This document shows, piece by piece, positions 9,361 through 18,360 of a stretch of 22,106 bases of DNA. How positions within the stretch are numbered: position 1 is the first letter of the stretch; each line of letters begins with the position of its first letter. Under the pieces are notes generated by a model. The model saw only the letters and a program-made list of their open reading frames with translations. It had not been told where the DNA came from and searched no databases. Origin of the DNA: Chara braunii (Eukaryota > Streptophyta > Charophyceae > Charales > Characeae); the NCBI GenBank assembly GCA_003427395.1, contig BFEA01000555.1:172780-194885 (forward strand), written 5' to 3'. Position numbers and translations under genes: made by a program.

Positions 9361-10310
9361 GTAAAAATGGCAGCATCACTTTTCAAAACAAAGTGTCGCC
9401 GACGTCTCGTGAAAACGGCAGTGTCACCCCCCAAAATAAAAGTGTCGCACCGACGCCGCGGTATTTCGGCAGCATAACCCCACAAAAATGGGTTACGGTT
9501 GCCGAAAATATCGGTCGGCACACCTCCACCAGTTGTCGTGCTCCCCGTCGCTCTTTGCCACGCTCCGTTGCCGCTCCTCACCATGCTGCCTCGGAGTCCC
9601 CCTTGAAACCAGCCTGCCAAGGGATGGAGCAGACTGCTCCAGCCAAGGCTATGTCTGTCTCCTCCTTCGTCGCGCTCCTCCGCAGTCCTGCAGGTCCGCC
9701 TACAGCACTCCTACCTCCTCTCCAGCACTCCAGCGATAAGGCAAGTGTGTTGTCGCACACTGGCAGCTGGGGGCAAGTGCGAGGCAGCTGGGGGACAACT
9801 GCCTCTTTTGTAGTGGCAGCAGCAGCTTCAGCTGCCCCAGGCGAAATTTGTCACTTGCCTAGGCCGTTGATCTTAGCCACATCAACGGACTGAGGCTGTC
9901 TCACCTCAGCCACACACTTAGGGTGGCAGTTGTACTCAACTGCCCCCCTCTTTTTCTCCCTTTTTCCTGCACTCAGCCCTGCACTCATCCCTACACTGAG
10001 TACAGGTTCAGCGGGAAAATGGTTGTTTTCAGCCAAGTTCCCCTCACTGACCCTCCAGTTCACAGTTCTAGCCTGAATGACTACATTCGGGCCAATACTG
10101 CTTGAACTTGGTGCATGGCCGCGACCACGTTCATGGCCGTAACTGTTCCTTTCTCTCCCCTTTCTACTTTTCCTCTGCCCTTCCCTGTAAACGAGGAGAG
10201 CAGTTGCCCGGTTGGGAGAGGTAGGACCTCCTCTTCCCATCTCTCCACATTCCCCCCCCCCCTCTCTCCAACTCACTCCCATAGTTCCCTTCCCACGCGG
10301 GCGTCGTGAG
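9361..10310. other. GC-rich stretch; long frame not accepted as a gene
   Basis: The plus-strand frame 9234-9893 (219 codons) begins inside the minisatellite. It continues into Ala/Ser/Pro/Leu-rich sequence with no domain I recognise and no obvious splice or start context. The minus-strand frame 9851-10282 (143 codons) is similarly featureless. A real exon in 9560-9890 is possible but unsupported. The segment holds small palindromes, such as GGCAGC facing GCTGCC at about 9815-9836. Confidence 0.35.
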
Positions 10311-10525
10311 CCGCGAGATTCTAGATCTCGCGGCCACGAATATTCGTGGCTTTTCTGAATGGGGAGCTGAGCTTGCTCCCATACAGCCTGAAAAGGTTGT
10401 TCTTCCTTCTATTTTCACGAGGCAGTTGCCTCGCTTTCATTTTGTTTTATTTCCTTTTTTTTTTCTTTTTTTTTTTAAAGAGTTTCAACCTCTGAATTGG
10501 CGCCTGTTGCTCCAGCAACGGCGCC
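10311..10525. other. Cluster of five perfect hairpins with unrelated stems
   Basis: CCGCGAGAT (10311-10319) pairs with ATCTCGCGG (10325-10333). GCCACGAATATTCGTGGC (10333-10350) is an uninterrupted palindrome. GGGAGC (10362-10367) pairs with GCTCCC (10375-10380). CGAGGCA (10418-10424) pairs with TGCCTCG (10427-10433). GGCGCC-GTTGCT (10499-10511) pairs with AGCAAC-GGCGCC (10514-10525). Spacing is tens of bases and no stem sequence repeats. No gene is supported; the local plus-strand frame 10306-10587 is ignored. Confidence 0.75.
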
Positions 10526-10592
10526 TGTTTCCTTTTTTGAACGAGAAGGGGGGGGATAGTGTGGGAGTGTATGTATCCATGTTCTAGAGGTT

Positions 10593-10624
10593 GATTCATT
10601 CGATTTTGCTTATCTACCGATGGA
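10593..10624 (+). repeat. 32-bp direct repeat, copy 1, left of CT array
   Basis: GATTCATTCGATTTTGCT (10593-10610) is identical to 10925-10942. The following 14 bases (TATCTACCGATGGA here, CATCCTTCGATGGA there) are also related. A third, looser copy lies at 15282-15318 as the last hairpin of the copy B module array. The two near copies bracket the CT microsatellite. Confidence 0.75.
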
Positions 10625-10659
10625 GGTTGGTGTGGGGTCAACTACCAAGTAGGACCCCT

Positions 10660-10663
<4 letters not shown>

Positions 10664-10744
<81 letters not shown>

Positions 10745-10749
10745 NNNNN

Positions 10750-10835
<86 letters not shown>
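10664..10835 (+). repeat. (CT)n microsatellite, interrupted by an assembly gap
   Basis: Pure TC/CT dinucleotides run for about 170 bp on both sides of five N bases. The true length is therefore unknown. Long Ser-Leu or Arg-Glu open frames over this tract (10591-10893 plus, 10638-10890 minus) are microsatellite artefacts. Confidence 0.95.
10745..10749. other. Assembly gap (5 N)
   Basis: Five N bases inside the CT array. They almost certainly mark an unresolved microsatellite length rather than a short known gap. Confidence 0.95.
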
Positions 10836-10839
<4 letters not shown>

Positions 10840-10840
10840 C

Positions 10841-10889
10841 TCGCTCGCTCGCTCGCTCGCTCGCTCACACACACACACACACACACACA
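10841..10889 (+). repeat. (TCGC)n and (CA)n microsatellites
   Basis: TCGC tetramers occupy 10841-10866 and CA dinucleotides 10866-10889, directly after the CT array, forming a compound microsatellite. Confidence 0.9.
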
Positions 10890-10924
10890 ATAGTAGTTAG
10901 TGTATCTTTCCTCGTCTTAGGGTA

Positions 10925-10956
10925 GATTCATTCGATTTTGCTCATCCTTCGATGGA
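10925..10956 (+). repeat. 32-bp direct repeat, copy 2, right of CT array
   Basis: Partner of 10593-10624, offset 332 bp. Its end (CATC, CTTC, GATG) forms a small hairpin similar in place to the GCTCATC/GATGAGC stem at 15299-15318. Confidence 0.75.
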
Positions 10957-10980
10957 AATCAGTCTTTGTTTGGGAACTTT

Positions 10981-11480
10981 GCCTGTTCGTTTTCGACGAA
11001 CGGGCTTTTTCAGCTCGTATGGAAAAAAGGAAATCTAGAAAACAAATCTAAAAATCTAAACTTATGAATCTAAAAGAAATCTGAAGAAAAAAACAGAAAA
11101 AAACAAAAAGGAAAACCAACTTACCTGAAAAAAAAACGGTTGCCCGTTTTTAACGGGCGCCTGCTGTTTCTCTATGGGACTGTAAGTCCCCAGCCACTTG
11201 TCGGAGCGCCATCTGGCACTCCGACTTAGTTTAGATTCCTCCTTTTTTTCTCCTTTTTTTCGGTTTATGCGTGTCATCATTTCGCAGAGGCCATGCAATT
11301 ACTGTGCGCGGCCGATTTCGGTCTTTCGATCTTGTGATCGCGTGGTCGAAATCAGGGCGCATTCGGATTCGATCCTAGCATTCGTTGGGTGAGAGTCGTG
11401 CGCTGAAACCTACTGGGCTAGCTCCTGTTCCACGTTGAACAGGAGTGGCTCTTCATTATGAAGAATTGCGCCCTCGCGCA
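10981..11480. other. Dense hairpin run with eight independent stems
   Basis: The stems are: GCCTGTTCGT (10981-10990) with ACGAACGGGC (10996-11005); GCCCGTT (11142-11148) with AACGGGC (11152-11158); GGGACT (11176-11181) with AGTCCC (11185-11190); GTCGGAG (11200-11206) with CTCCGAC (11219-11225), plus inner GCC with GGC; GATTTCG (11314-11320) with CGAAATC (11347-11353), enclosing CGATC with GATCG; CTCCTGTTC (11422-11430) with GAACAGGAG (11437-11445); CTTCA with TGAAG (11451-11463); and TGCGC (11467-11471) with GCGCA (11476-11480). The first resembles a bacterial terminator (stem then T5), but the context is eukaryotic. No gene is visible. Confidence 0.75.
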
Positions 11481-11519
11481 GACAGTTGGTCAGCGGCCTA
11501 ATAGGCCTCCTTCCGCCCC

Positions 11520-11635
11520 GCCGTTCAAACACACGACCACCGGGCCCCAATGCAAGCAAGCACCCATTCCACTAGGGTAGGGCACATGCCCCTGAATTTA
11601 TTGACGCCGGTTCAAGTCCCGGCGGAAAAACCCTT
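11520..11635. other. tRNA-like segment (possible degenerate SINE head)
   Basis: On the plus strand GGTTCAAGTCC (11609-11619) matches a pol III B box and is framed by GCCGG and CCGGC. However, the loop is 8 nt rather than the 7 of a true T arm. On the minus strand the interval around 11580-11560 reads ACCC-TAGTGGAAT-GGGT, a plausible D arm. Neither strand gives a complete cloverleaf with a paired acceptor stem, so this is not a functional tRNA. A decayed tRNA-derived element is possible. Confidence 0.3.
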
Positions 11636-12145
11636 AAAAAAATGAGTTCAAACTTCTGAATTTTAAACCGCTAGCTGCCGCATTGACGCGGCTATTCCCT
11701 TTTAGCAAGCTCCCCGTCCGCGGCTCCAATGAGTGTCAGTGCCCAACTGGATGGGCCTCGGCATCGATCTGTTGGCCCCCCATTCTTATTCATACTCCCC
11801 CTACGTCGCGGCCCTATACCCGACACACCTCTTTTTTTAGCCTACTTAGGCCTTGAATCGCGCGACTTAGCAGTCGCGCGACATTACTTTAGGTAGACTA
11901 AGTGTAACTCTAGTCTTTCCATGACCGCGCACCACTACGGCTTTGTCGGGAACCGTGGACGACAAGTCGTACCGCTGACTCCCGCTATTTCAATCGAACA
12001 TCAATGACGTCATACGTCAACAACGTCAGGTTTTTAGGTCTCTCAGTTATAGGGTTGGTCTGAATAAACTTTTGAGAAACATCAGTCTCATCAAGTCCTT
12101 CAATTAAGCAAAAGTCAGACAGAGTCCGACGTTGAAAAACCCCAG
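11636..12145. other. Non-coding stretch with a perfect 10-bp hairpin
   Basis: TCGCGCGACT (11858-11867) pairs exactly with AGTCGCGCGA (11872-11881) around TAGC. GCCGC with GCGGC lies near 11677-11692. TGACGTCA (12005-12012) is an 8-bp palindrome identical to a CRE core, which alone does not prove a regulatory site. No gene is supported. Confidence 0.5.
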
Positions 12146-12225
12146 CAAATACCCTTGTCAGGGTATTTGTCCTGACAGCGGTCGGGAGGGTCCCGCGCTG
12201 CCTTGTGCGGTGCCGGACAGATGTT
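12146..12225 (+). repeat. Hairpin plus segment shared with the end of copy B
   Basis: CAAATACCC (12146-12154) pairs with GGGTATTTG (12161-12169). It is followed at 12178 by CGGTCGGGAGGGTCCCG. From 12178 about 48 bases match 20073-20120 (shared GGGAGGGTCCCGC, TTGTGCGGTGC, GGAC). The match reappears inverted at 7174-7221. The shared segment brackets copy B (12178 upstream, 20073 downstream) like a short terminal direct repeat, although only about 50 bp are alike. Confidence 0.6.
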
Positions 12226-12949
12226 CTCGACAGCGGGTTAGGTGGTTCGTTCTTATTTCTCCTTCATCATTATCTCTCTTGCTCATTCCTTTTACTGATA
12301 TTTTTCTTGCCACAATCCTATCTACGATTCTTACTTAGTCTAGGTTCATTTTTCCCGACTGGGGTACTTGTTGGTTGATACCTATAGTAAAACATAAGTA
12401 GTTCTTCGAAGGTATAGGTGAAAGCGGCTATGGTTGAATGTAGATAAAATACATGGTGTCGATATATTTCCTTCACTTATCGTATTTTCGCAGGTACGAA
12501 GATCGGAGTGCTTGCAACAATAGTGCAAAAAAATTGTCGAGAGGAAAAATCTTGAGTTACTCGTCCTTACCGGTTGAAATACCGGCTTCTTTCACCATAC
12601 CTCGTTCTCATCCATACCAGCGAGTCAATGTTCCAGCTTCAGTCGGAGCCTCAGCCACAACTCTGACCCCTTCTTTTCCTCAGCACTTGTTTGGTTGAAC
12701 TGGCGACGGGGGCCCAAATTGCCCTTATGCCTTTATTCAAGGGTATGTCATTCGGCAGCCTTGCAAAGAGACCCCGGTAACGGGGTTTGAGGAGGCTGAA
12801 CTTACAACTTGCTATTTTTCGATCGTGGACCCCCTTCCGACATCTTTCCCGCTTGGCACCTCCAGAGAGACCTAATGGATAATGTTGCCCTCGATCGAGG
12901 CTAAGTGCTAACGCCTTCCCTTATCTTCTGTTAGTTATGTCCTTGCCGT
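12226..12949. other. Stretch before copy B, no supported gene
   Basis: Plus-strand frame 12453-12698 (81 codons) has no recognisable features. A nested hairpin lies at 12756-12798: outer CAGCCT with AGGCTG, apex ACCCCG-GTAA-CGGGGT (12771-12786). Copy A has no matching sequence before its R1 block. Confidence 0.45.
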
Positions 12950-13735
12950 TGTCGGTGCGAATACCCTTACAAGGGTATCCGCCATGGTTTTTGCAAGTGA
13001 CAAAAAAATAAGTTTGGTTTAAAGTTTGAATATACCGCATGAGTCGCGGTTGTGTCCGTGTTTTACATTGACTGGATGGCTGACTAGTTTAAAGAGTGTG
13101 TGGGCGTGCGGGCTTGAGGCTCGCATGATCTTTTTATTTGTTGATGATTAAAGAGCCAGCGTGATCACCGACCCAATTTTATTTCTGATTAAATTAGGAT
13201 TGAAAAAAGATTTTTGATCTTGATTGGCGCGCTTGCCTGTAACCTGTGGATATGTGTGGAGGGCGGCCTCGACAACAAAGTGATTTTGAAAACACTTTGA
13301 GAAATCTACGCGTCGCGCAATATGTGTCTATTTAGGTGTCCGTCAAAGCTAGACCCAGGCTTGGGCCTAGAACTATTGGTTGTAGAGTCGGACTTTCATC
13401 AGAGAGATTCAGGGATCGAGATCGAGCAGCGACAACGCGAGGGTATCTGAGTAGCGCGAAGGAACCACGGAGGGTCCGACGGGGCTATCCCCCTTGGTTT
13501 TGCCGTCGGTAGAGTCGGGATGATATTAGCGGATCCTTTTTCTTTTTGACCCGCCATTTTTCTAATGGTTAAAGTTTTCCGAGTATTTTATTATTTTAAT
13601 ATAGTATTATTCTGCAATGTTCCTTCAATCGGAAGCGACGCCAGGCTTAGGGGTCGCTGCGGCGGTCGAGGACCTTGAGCATGCACTTCCTTTTTTTTGT
13701 TGACCCATGGGTTCCTTGCGTGTTCGGGGTGTTGA
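12950..13735 (+). repeat. R1 block of copy B
   Basis: Aligns with 2078-2785. It opens with ATACCCTT facing AAGGGTAT (12960-12977). GCCAT facing ATGGT (13553-13569) is the positional equivalent of the 2624-2641 hairpin with a different stem. The block ends near 'tgttcggggtgtt', matching 'tgttaggggtgct' in copy A. Confidence 0.75.
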
Positions 13736-14703
13736 TGAAGGTCCTTGGTCCAACTGTCTTAAGGCGCGGGCCGAGGAAAGTCAACGTGCATGCAAGTCAG
13801 TGGGTAGTTTGCCCACGAAGTGGAAGAAACCTGAAAGGCGGGGTTGCTGCAAGTGCAGCGTCGGCCAGCCGCGATCTGCCGTGAGAATTGAGAATGGGTG
13901 TGTCGTCGAGGCCCGTAAGATGGCGGACCGTGCCCGGGCGCAGTGGCTTAAAAGCAGTCCGGGGGCACTATTGGGATACCGTGGTGGCACCGCGGCAAGC
14001 TGCGGATCGCAGGGAATCCTCCCACTTCGGTCTTTGAGGCTTTCGTTTGAATATTGGCTATTATCACCAAGCTCTGCACCGGGGGCCGCTTCACCTGGCT
14101 CATGTTTCAGGACTCCCAGCGGGTCCACGCCCTCCCACTCTTCGAGGAGTTAACGATAGCTGAAGCGTACGCCGTACTCCTCAGTGGGTTTCGACTTCGG
14201 GGCGTTTTTTATTGTCTGTATCAACACTCTTTTGGGGTCCGAGTTAACACGCAGAAGTAGGTGCCTAACCGCTGCAACGCGGTATGCTCGTCGGACTCAT
14301 GTTCATGGGGCGAGAGACTATTCGGAGTCATCTAGTGGCTGTTTCTTTTGGGAGTTTTTTCAGATGGCTGAGGTTGGGGAGCCGTATCGGAGAGATGGCA
14401 TAGGAAGCAAGAGAGACTAGGTTGAGCGCTATAGAGGCCAAAGGACAATCGAGCCAACTAATAGTTGGTTTCCTCTAGAGTCTCCCTCAGGAAAGCTGGA
14501 GCAGACAGACGTGTCGGGCTGAGCCAAATGTTTGTCGAACTGCAAAGTAGAGAAGGGTCGCCAGTAGCAACCAACGCCCTTGAGATCTAAGCTACCGCAC
14601 AGCCGAAAGGAGAGCCAAGGAAGTGGAGCAGCGGACGTAGAAAGGAGGAGGTGAATCGGGATGCCATGTTACACCAGGTGCATGCGGGGTGTGCGAAAAA
14701 CAG
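13736..14703. other. GC-richer middle of copy B, no accepted gene
   Basis: Overlapping frames on both strands (13707-14153 plus, 13781-14128 minus, 14054-14260 plus) have no family features and no counterpart frame in copy A. The stretch has several 'gaaacctgaaaggcgggg'-type words shared with 2870-2892. I do not support a gene. Confidence 0.4.
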
Positions 14704-15318
14704 CTATGGCGAGTTGTAAATCGCGTAGTCTGCTCGATTCTTAGTGGAAACGAGCGAGCTAGGATATGAAGTCGGGGTTTTAGCCCCAGCCGGACTTGAT
14801 GATGAGGTTAGATTTAGTGCTAGGTTAGTACGATTAAAGCTAGATAAGGAAAGAGCTGCGTGGAGATGGCGATGAAGAAGAAGAAGTAGAGGAAAAAATT
14901 CAAGTTGTTGATCTTGCCCGGTTCTTAACGAAAACGGGCAGAAGAAGACTCGAATCCGGGGTTTTCGGGGTAGATGACCCGGATTCTGTAATCAGATCTA
15001 GTGGTAAGTTAGTATAAAGAGAGTTCATCGAAAAAAGTGTTGCGCGAAGCTGTCGGGGCATACGTCTATGGCAGAAAGTGAGAGTGAGAATATCGCTCGG
15101 TTTCTAGCGAGGTCGAGCGAGAGAAGGAGTTAGTCGAGGGTCTTGGAATAGGGCGAGTCGAACGACAACAGAGGATTCAGGAGTTCACGGGCGGTTTTGA
15201 CGCTATGGCGATAGGAGCTGCTCGCAGGAGAGAGGGAACGACCTCGTGAAAATGAATAAATATTTTCGCTTTTTAGAGGATGGTTCATTTCGAATTTTGC
15301 TCATCCTAAGTGATGAGC
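14704..15318 (+). repeat. Hairpin-module array, copy B (four units)
   Basis: Units begin at CTATGGCG or a variant at 14704, 14865, 15066 and 15203. Stems: GCTCGATT (14732-14739) with AAACGAGC (14748-14755); GCCCGGTT (14916-14923) with AAACGGGC (14932-14939); CGCTCG (15094-15099) with CGAGCG (15114-15119); GCTCATC (15299-15305) with GATGAGC (15312-15318). Loop cores are similar (CTTAGTGG, CTTAACGA, TCTAGCGAGG, CTAAGT). Units 1 and 2 carry a second hairpin: AAGTC (14769-14773) with GACTT (14793-14797), and GAATCCGGG (14952-14960) with CCCGGATTC (14978-14986). The plus-strand frame 15246-15581 runs through the last hairpin and is doubtful. Confidence 0.75.
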
Positions 15319-15577
15319 GCAACCGTCTGCTAAGCTCTCACTCGCACAATGAGACACTTGGGATTGACAGCTCCTTAGCCATACGCGCACCAACGGTTAC
15401 CGGGAGATTCGTTCTTAGTGATAGATTAGAAAAAGCAAGGTTAGAAACTTACCTGTTGGCCAGAGCGTTTGCTCACCTTGACAACAAAAGTAGTGTCACT
15501 CTATCTTCTGCATACACAGTGGGACAGCGTTGTATACTTCCACATGTTAGTAAGAGATTCATCCCGACCTGCTCATC

Positions 15578-15579
<2 letters not shown>

Positions 15580-15619
<40 letters not shown>
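15580..15619 (+). repeat. (GA)n microsatellite
   Basis: About 20 GA dinucleotides. It lies just after the last hairpin module of copy B, where copy A has no equivalent. Confidence 0.95.
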
Positions 15620-15622
<3 letters not shown>

Positions 15623-16868
15623 CCAAAGTGCTTATTACAGGGATTGAGGATGTGTAAGTGACCGAGCATTTGGAACGCTTATCTGGCAAGGTACCTGTCC
15701 ATGTTTTGAGTGCAAGTTTCGTTTTGCCTATTGGGAAGGAATGAAGTGAACCTAGACAGGAAGATTGCCAAGATACATCAAAAGAGCGAGTGAACTTACG
15801 AAAAGTGGGTGAATGAGGAGGAAGACTAGAAAGGTGTGGAGAAGTCATACCGAGCCATTGATGACAAGCAACCCAGAAAAACGAGCAAATTGATGCTCGT
15901 CGGATAAAGGAGGCACGGTGTGTAGGTGTTTTTTTTGGTAGCCAGTGACGGGAAGGGTTGGCATATGGAATGCTCTATTCTGCAGTTGTTGGTGCGTGAT
16001 CGCTCCTGACTAGTGGGGTAAAGGAAACAGGTAGGATTCCGGTTGTTGGGGATTCGGGTCCTTGTCAAATGTATGCTTGGTTGTTTATTCTCAGCTTTGT
16101 CATTGCTGGTCATGTTGTCCGGCTGGCTGGCATCATCTTCGTCTTCGTGCGCTGCGAGGTTGAAGATCGTCTTTGCACTCATGTTACCTTGAGATTACTC
16201 AGTCAACACTGATCGAGCTGCTATTTGTAGCCTGGGTACTGAGCACCGAGGAGAAGGGGTGACTGGATTCTATATACAGGTGATTATTGCGAGTCGGAGG
16301 GTCGTCAGGGAGTCATCGGTTAGCAGTTTGACTCCGGTTGATCAAGCTGCTGCATATTTTGGCCATCATTGCGGGGCCAGGCGTATCGAGAGAACAAGGC
16401 CCTCTCCTGAGAGTTGAGCCAGTCTCCTTCCTTTATCTTGACAGTCTAAAACCCCTTCTTGTCTAATCCGATTCTAAGAGGAAGGCGGCGGGCGGGATTG
16501 CAAACCCGTAAGACCGCAACAAAACTTTGTGGGGAGTCTGTCCACCGATTGCGGGAACTCTGTCGGGACTCAGGAGTTTTGGAGGCAGGGAACTAAGAGA
16601 TAAAGCTTCCACCTTCCTTCTATAAACCCACTTATAGCCCATATCTTTATCTCTTGCTATGTTTGACTGAGTATACTGCGTGTACCCTTACTTTGACTTT
16701 GACTTTGACTTTGACTTTCAGAACTTAAACCAGACTTAAATAAAGGAAGGTATGCGCAATGTCAGTTTCATTTTTATTGTCTGACTGAAAGAAGATTGTG
16801 GGATTGCATTTAGGGAAAGGATAAGAGGAAGGCAGTATTGCTTGTGTCTGACTGGGTCAATCAAAGGT
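15620..16868. other. Copy B-specific stretch, no gene; short hexamer repeat
   Basis: No supported coding region; minus-strand frames 15576-15848 and 15826-16182 lack family features. Positions 16690-16725 hold nearly six tandem ACTTTG hexamers. No matching sequence in copy A was found. Confidence 0.4.
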
Positions 16869-17591
16869 TGGGCAAGTCTCCATAAGTTTGGGGAGACCCA
16901 GTGCTATGTTTACTTTTGAGTTGCTTGGAGAACCAGACATGTTCTATAAATTTTTGTGGTCTGGTTGCTCTGACTTGTGATGGTTGTTTGTGGTTGATTT
17001 TTTGGGAACCAAGCACTATCTCATAAGTTTGGGTGGTTTGGTTGCCTTGCTTACTTTGAGTTTTTTTTGCTTTTTTAAATTCTGAATAAGGGGTTCAGAG
17101 CATGTTCCATAAGTTTGGGTGGCTTAACGTCTTCCTGTTTTATTTAAGGGAATAAATCAGGTAGAGAATCAGACATGTTTCATAAGTTTGGGTGGTCTTG
17201 ATCCAATGTCATGCACATGCTGGAACCAAAAGGTTATAACTTGGTTATATCTTATTATTACTTTATCTATGAACAGGCTAGTCAGAAATTGTTCCATAAG
17301 TTTGAGTGGTCTGACTATAGTTTATCACAAATTGAAGAGAGTATAAACTAAGAATAAACTTGTGGTACGAAGGGGCAGGCTGAAGCTCGAGCTAAAGATG
17401 ATCGGTTCAGTCATATGCTACCTTAAAAGACTAAGTGCAGATAATTATATAACACCTGGGTACTTAAACAGTTCATGACGACTAGAGCGACCTAGTCATA
17501 TGCCCAAAAAAAAAAAAAATTGTTGTGCCCTGTGTTTGTGAATAGTCAATGACCGAGCTAGACATGTTCCATAAGTTTTGGTGGTCTAGCT
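16869..17591 (+). repeat. Array of seven hairpins, constant loop and variable stems
   Basis: Seven hairpins contain CATAAGTTTGGGTGG or a close variant in the loop. Clear stems: TGGG and GTCTCC (16869-16881) with GGAGAC and CCCA (16892-16900); AACCAGAC (16931-16938) with GTCTGGTT (16959-16966); AACCAA (17007-17012) with TTGGTT (17038-17043); ATCAGAC (17168-17174) with GTCTTGAT (17195-17202, one bulge); TAGTCAGA (17279-17286) with TCTGACTA (17310-17317); AGCTAGAC (17556-17563) with GTCTAGCT (17584-17591). A weaker one lies at 17093-17128. Three of them have a loop of exactly 20 nt. The inner AGAC/GTCT is mostly constant; outer pairs change on both sides together. Spacing is 60-110 bp, then 277. 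No gene is visible. Confidence 0.85.
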
Positions 17592-17849
17592 TTATGCCTT
17601 ATCAAAGTTGGGTATAAAGAGATAAATCATTGAAAGACTATGAACTATTGTTTGATAAGTTTCACTTTGGGTCGGTGAGAGTACTTACCTTTGTGGTTTG
17701 GCCTTATATGTGACTGAGTGAGATTACTACTTGGTCTGAGTTTCAGTTGACAAGTACTTGCTTTAGATGCTCCTCACGTGCTAGAGTCATAGGAGTTAGT
17801 TTCGATTCGTGCATTTTCTGAGCTAAGGTTACTTTACTTAGGTCGATTT

Positions 17850-18360
17850 CTGCATTTTTTTAGATAATTTATTATACTTGGTCTTGTACAAATCTTGGTA
17901 AGTCACTTAAAATATGAGAAGTCTCATTTTCTAAAGGGAGTGCTGCCAAAATTTTTGCTAATTCAGGGAGTTAGACAAAATTGGAGCTTGAGAAGTCAAA
18001 GTCACTTCAGATTCTGAACTTAGCTTTGTATAAATCTTGGATTAACACTTTTCTAAAGAGAGTGTTTCCAAAATTTTTACAAATCTAAGGAGTTAGTTAA
18101 ATTTTGTCTTAGTTGAACTCAAGTTTTGCTCTGGGTTCATATCTGACTTAGTAAAAATCTGAAAAGTTTTTTTTTCTAAAGAGAATGCCGCCCAAATTTT
18201 TACTAATTCAGGGAGTTAGACCAAGTTTGACTTTCCAGAATTAGAGATTGTTTTTGTTTTATATTTGAGTTAGTATAAATTATGAGAAGACATTTTTCCG
18301 ACGGGAAGCGCTGCCGAAAGTTTCATAATTTAAAGGAGATAGGTTATATTTTGACAGGTA
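17850..18360 (+). repeat. Tandem array of about 122-bp units, four copies (B)
   Basis: The landmark GCTGCC or a variant lies at 17942, 18063, 18187 and 18310, spacing 121-124. The terminal unit keeps the GACGGGAAGCGCTGCC form seen in the fifth unit of copy A. The missing unit is near the left end of the array. Confidence 0.75.

Noticed and set aside
9234-9893. 219-codon plus-strand frame, longest in the window
   Set aside because: It starts inside a stop-poor minisatellite and continues as low-complexity Ala/Ser/Pro sequence with no domain; competing frames exist on both strands.
10591-10893. Long Ser-Leu and Arg-Glu frames
   Set aside because: Translation of the CT/GA microsatellite across an N gap.
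10981-11010. Rho-independent terminator (stem followed by T5)
   Set aside because: The context is eukaryotic and non-coding; it is one of many local hairpins, most without a T run.
12005-12012. CRE-type palindrome TGACGTCA as a regulatory site
   Set aside because: An 8-bp match alone, with no nearby gene or promoter, is uninformative.
16869-17591. CRISPR array
   Set aside because: The repeated part is a hairpin loop, not a direct repeat with uniform spacers; spacing is irregular, there are no cas genes, and the DNA is eukaryotic in character.
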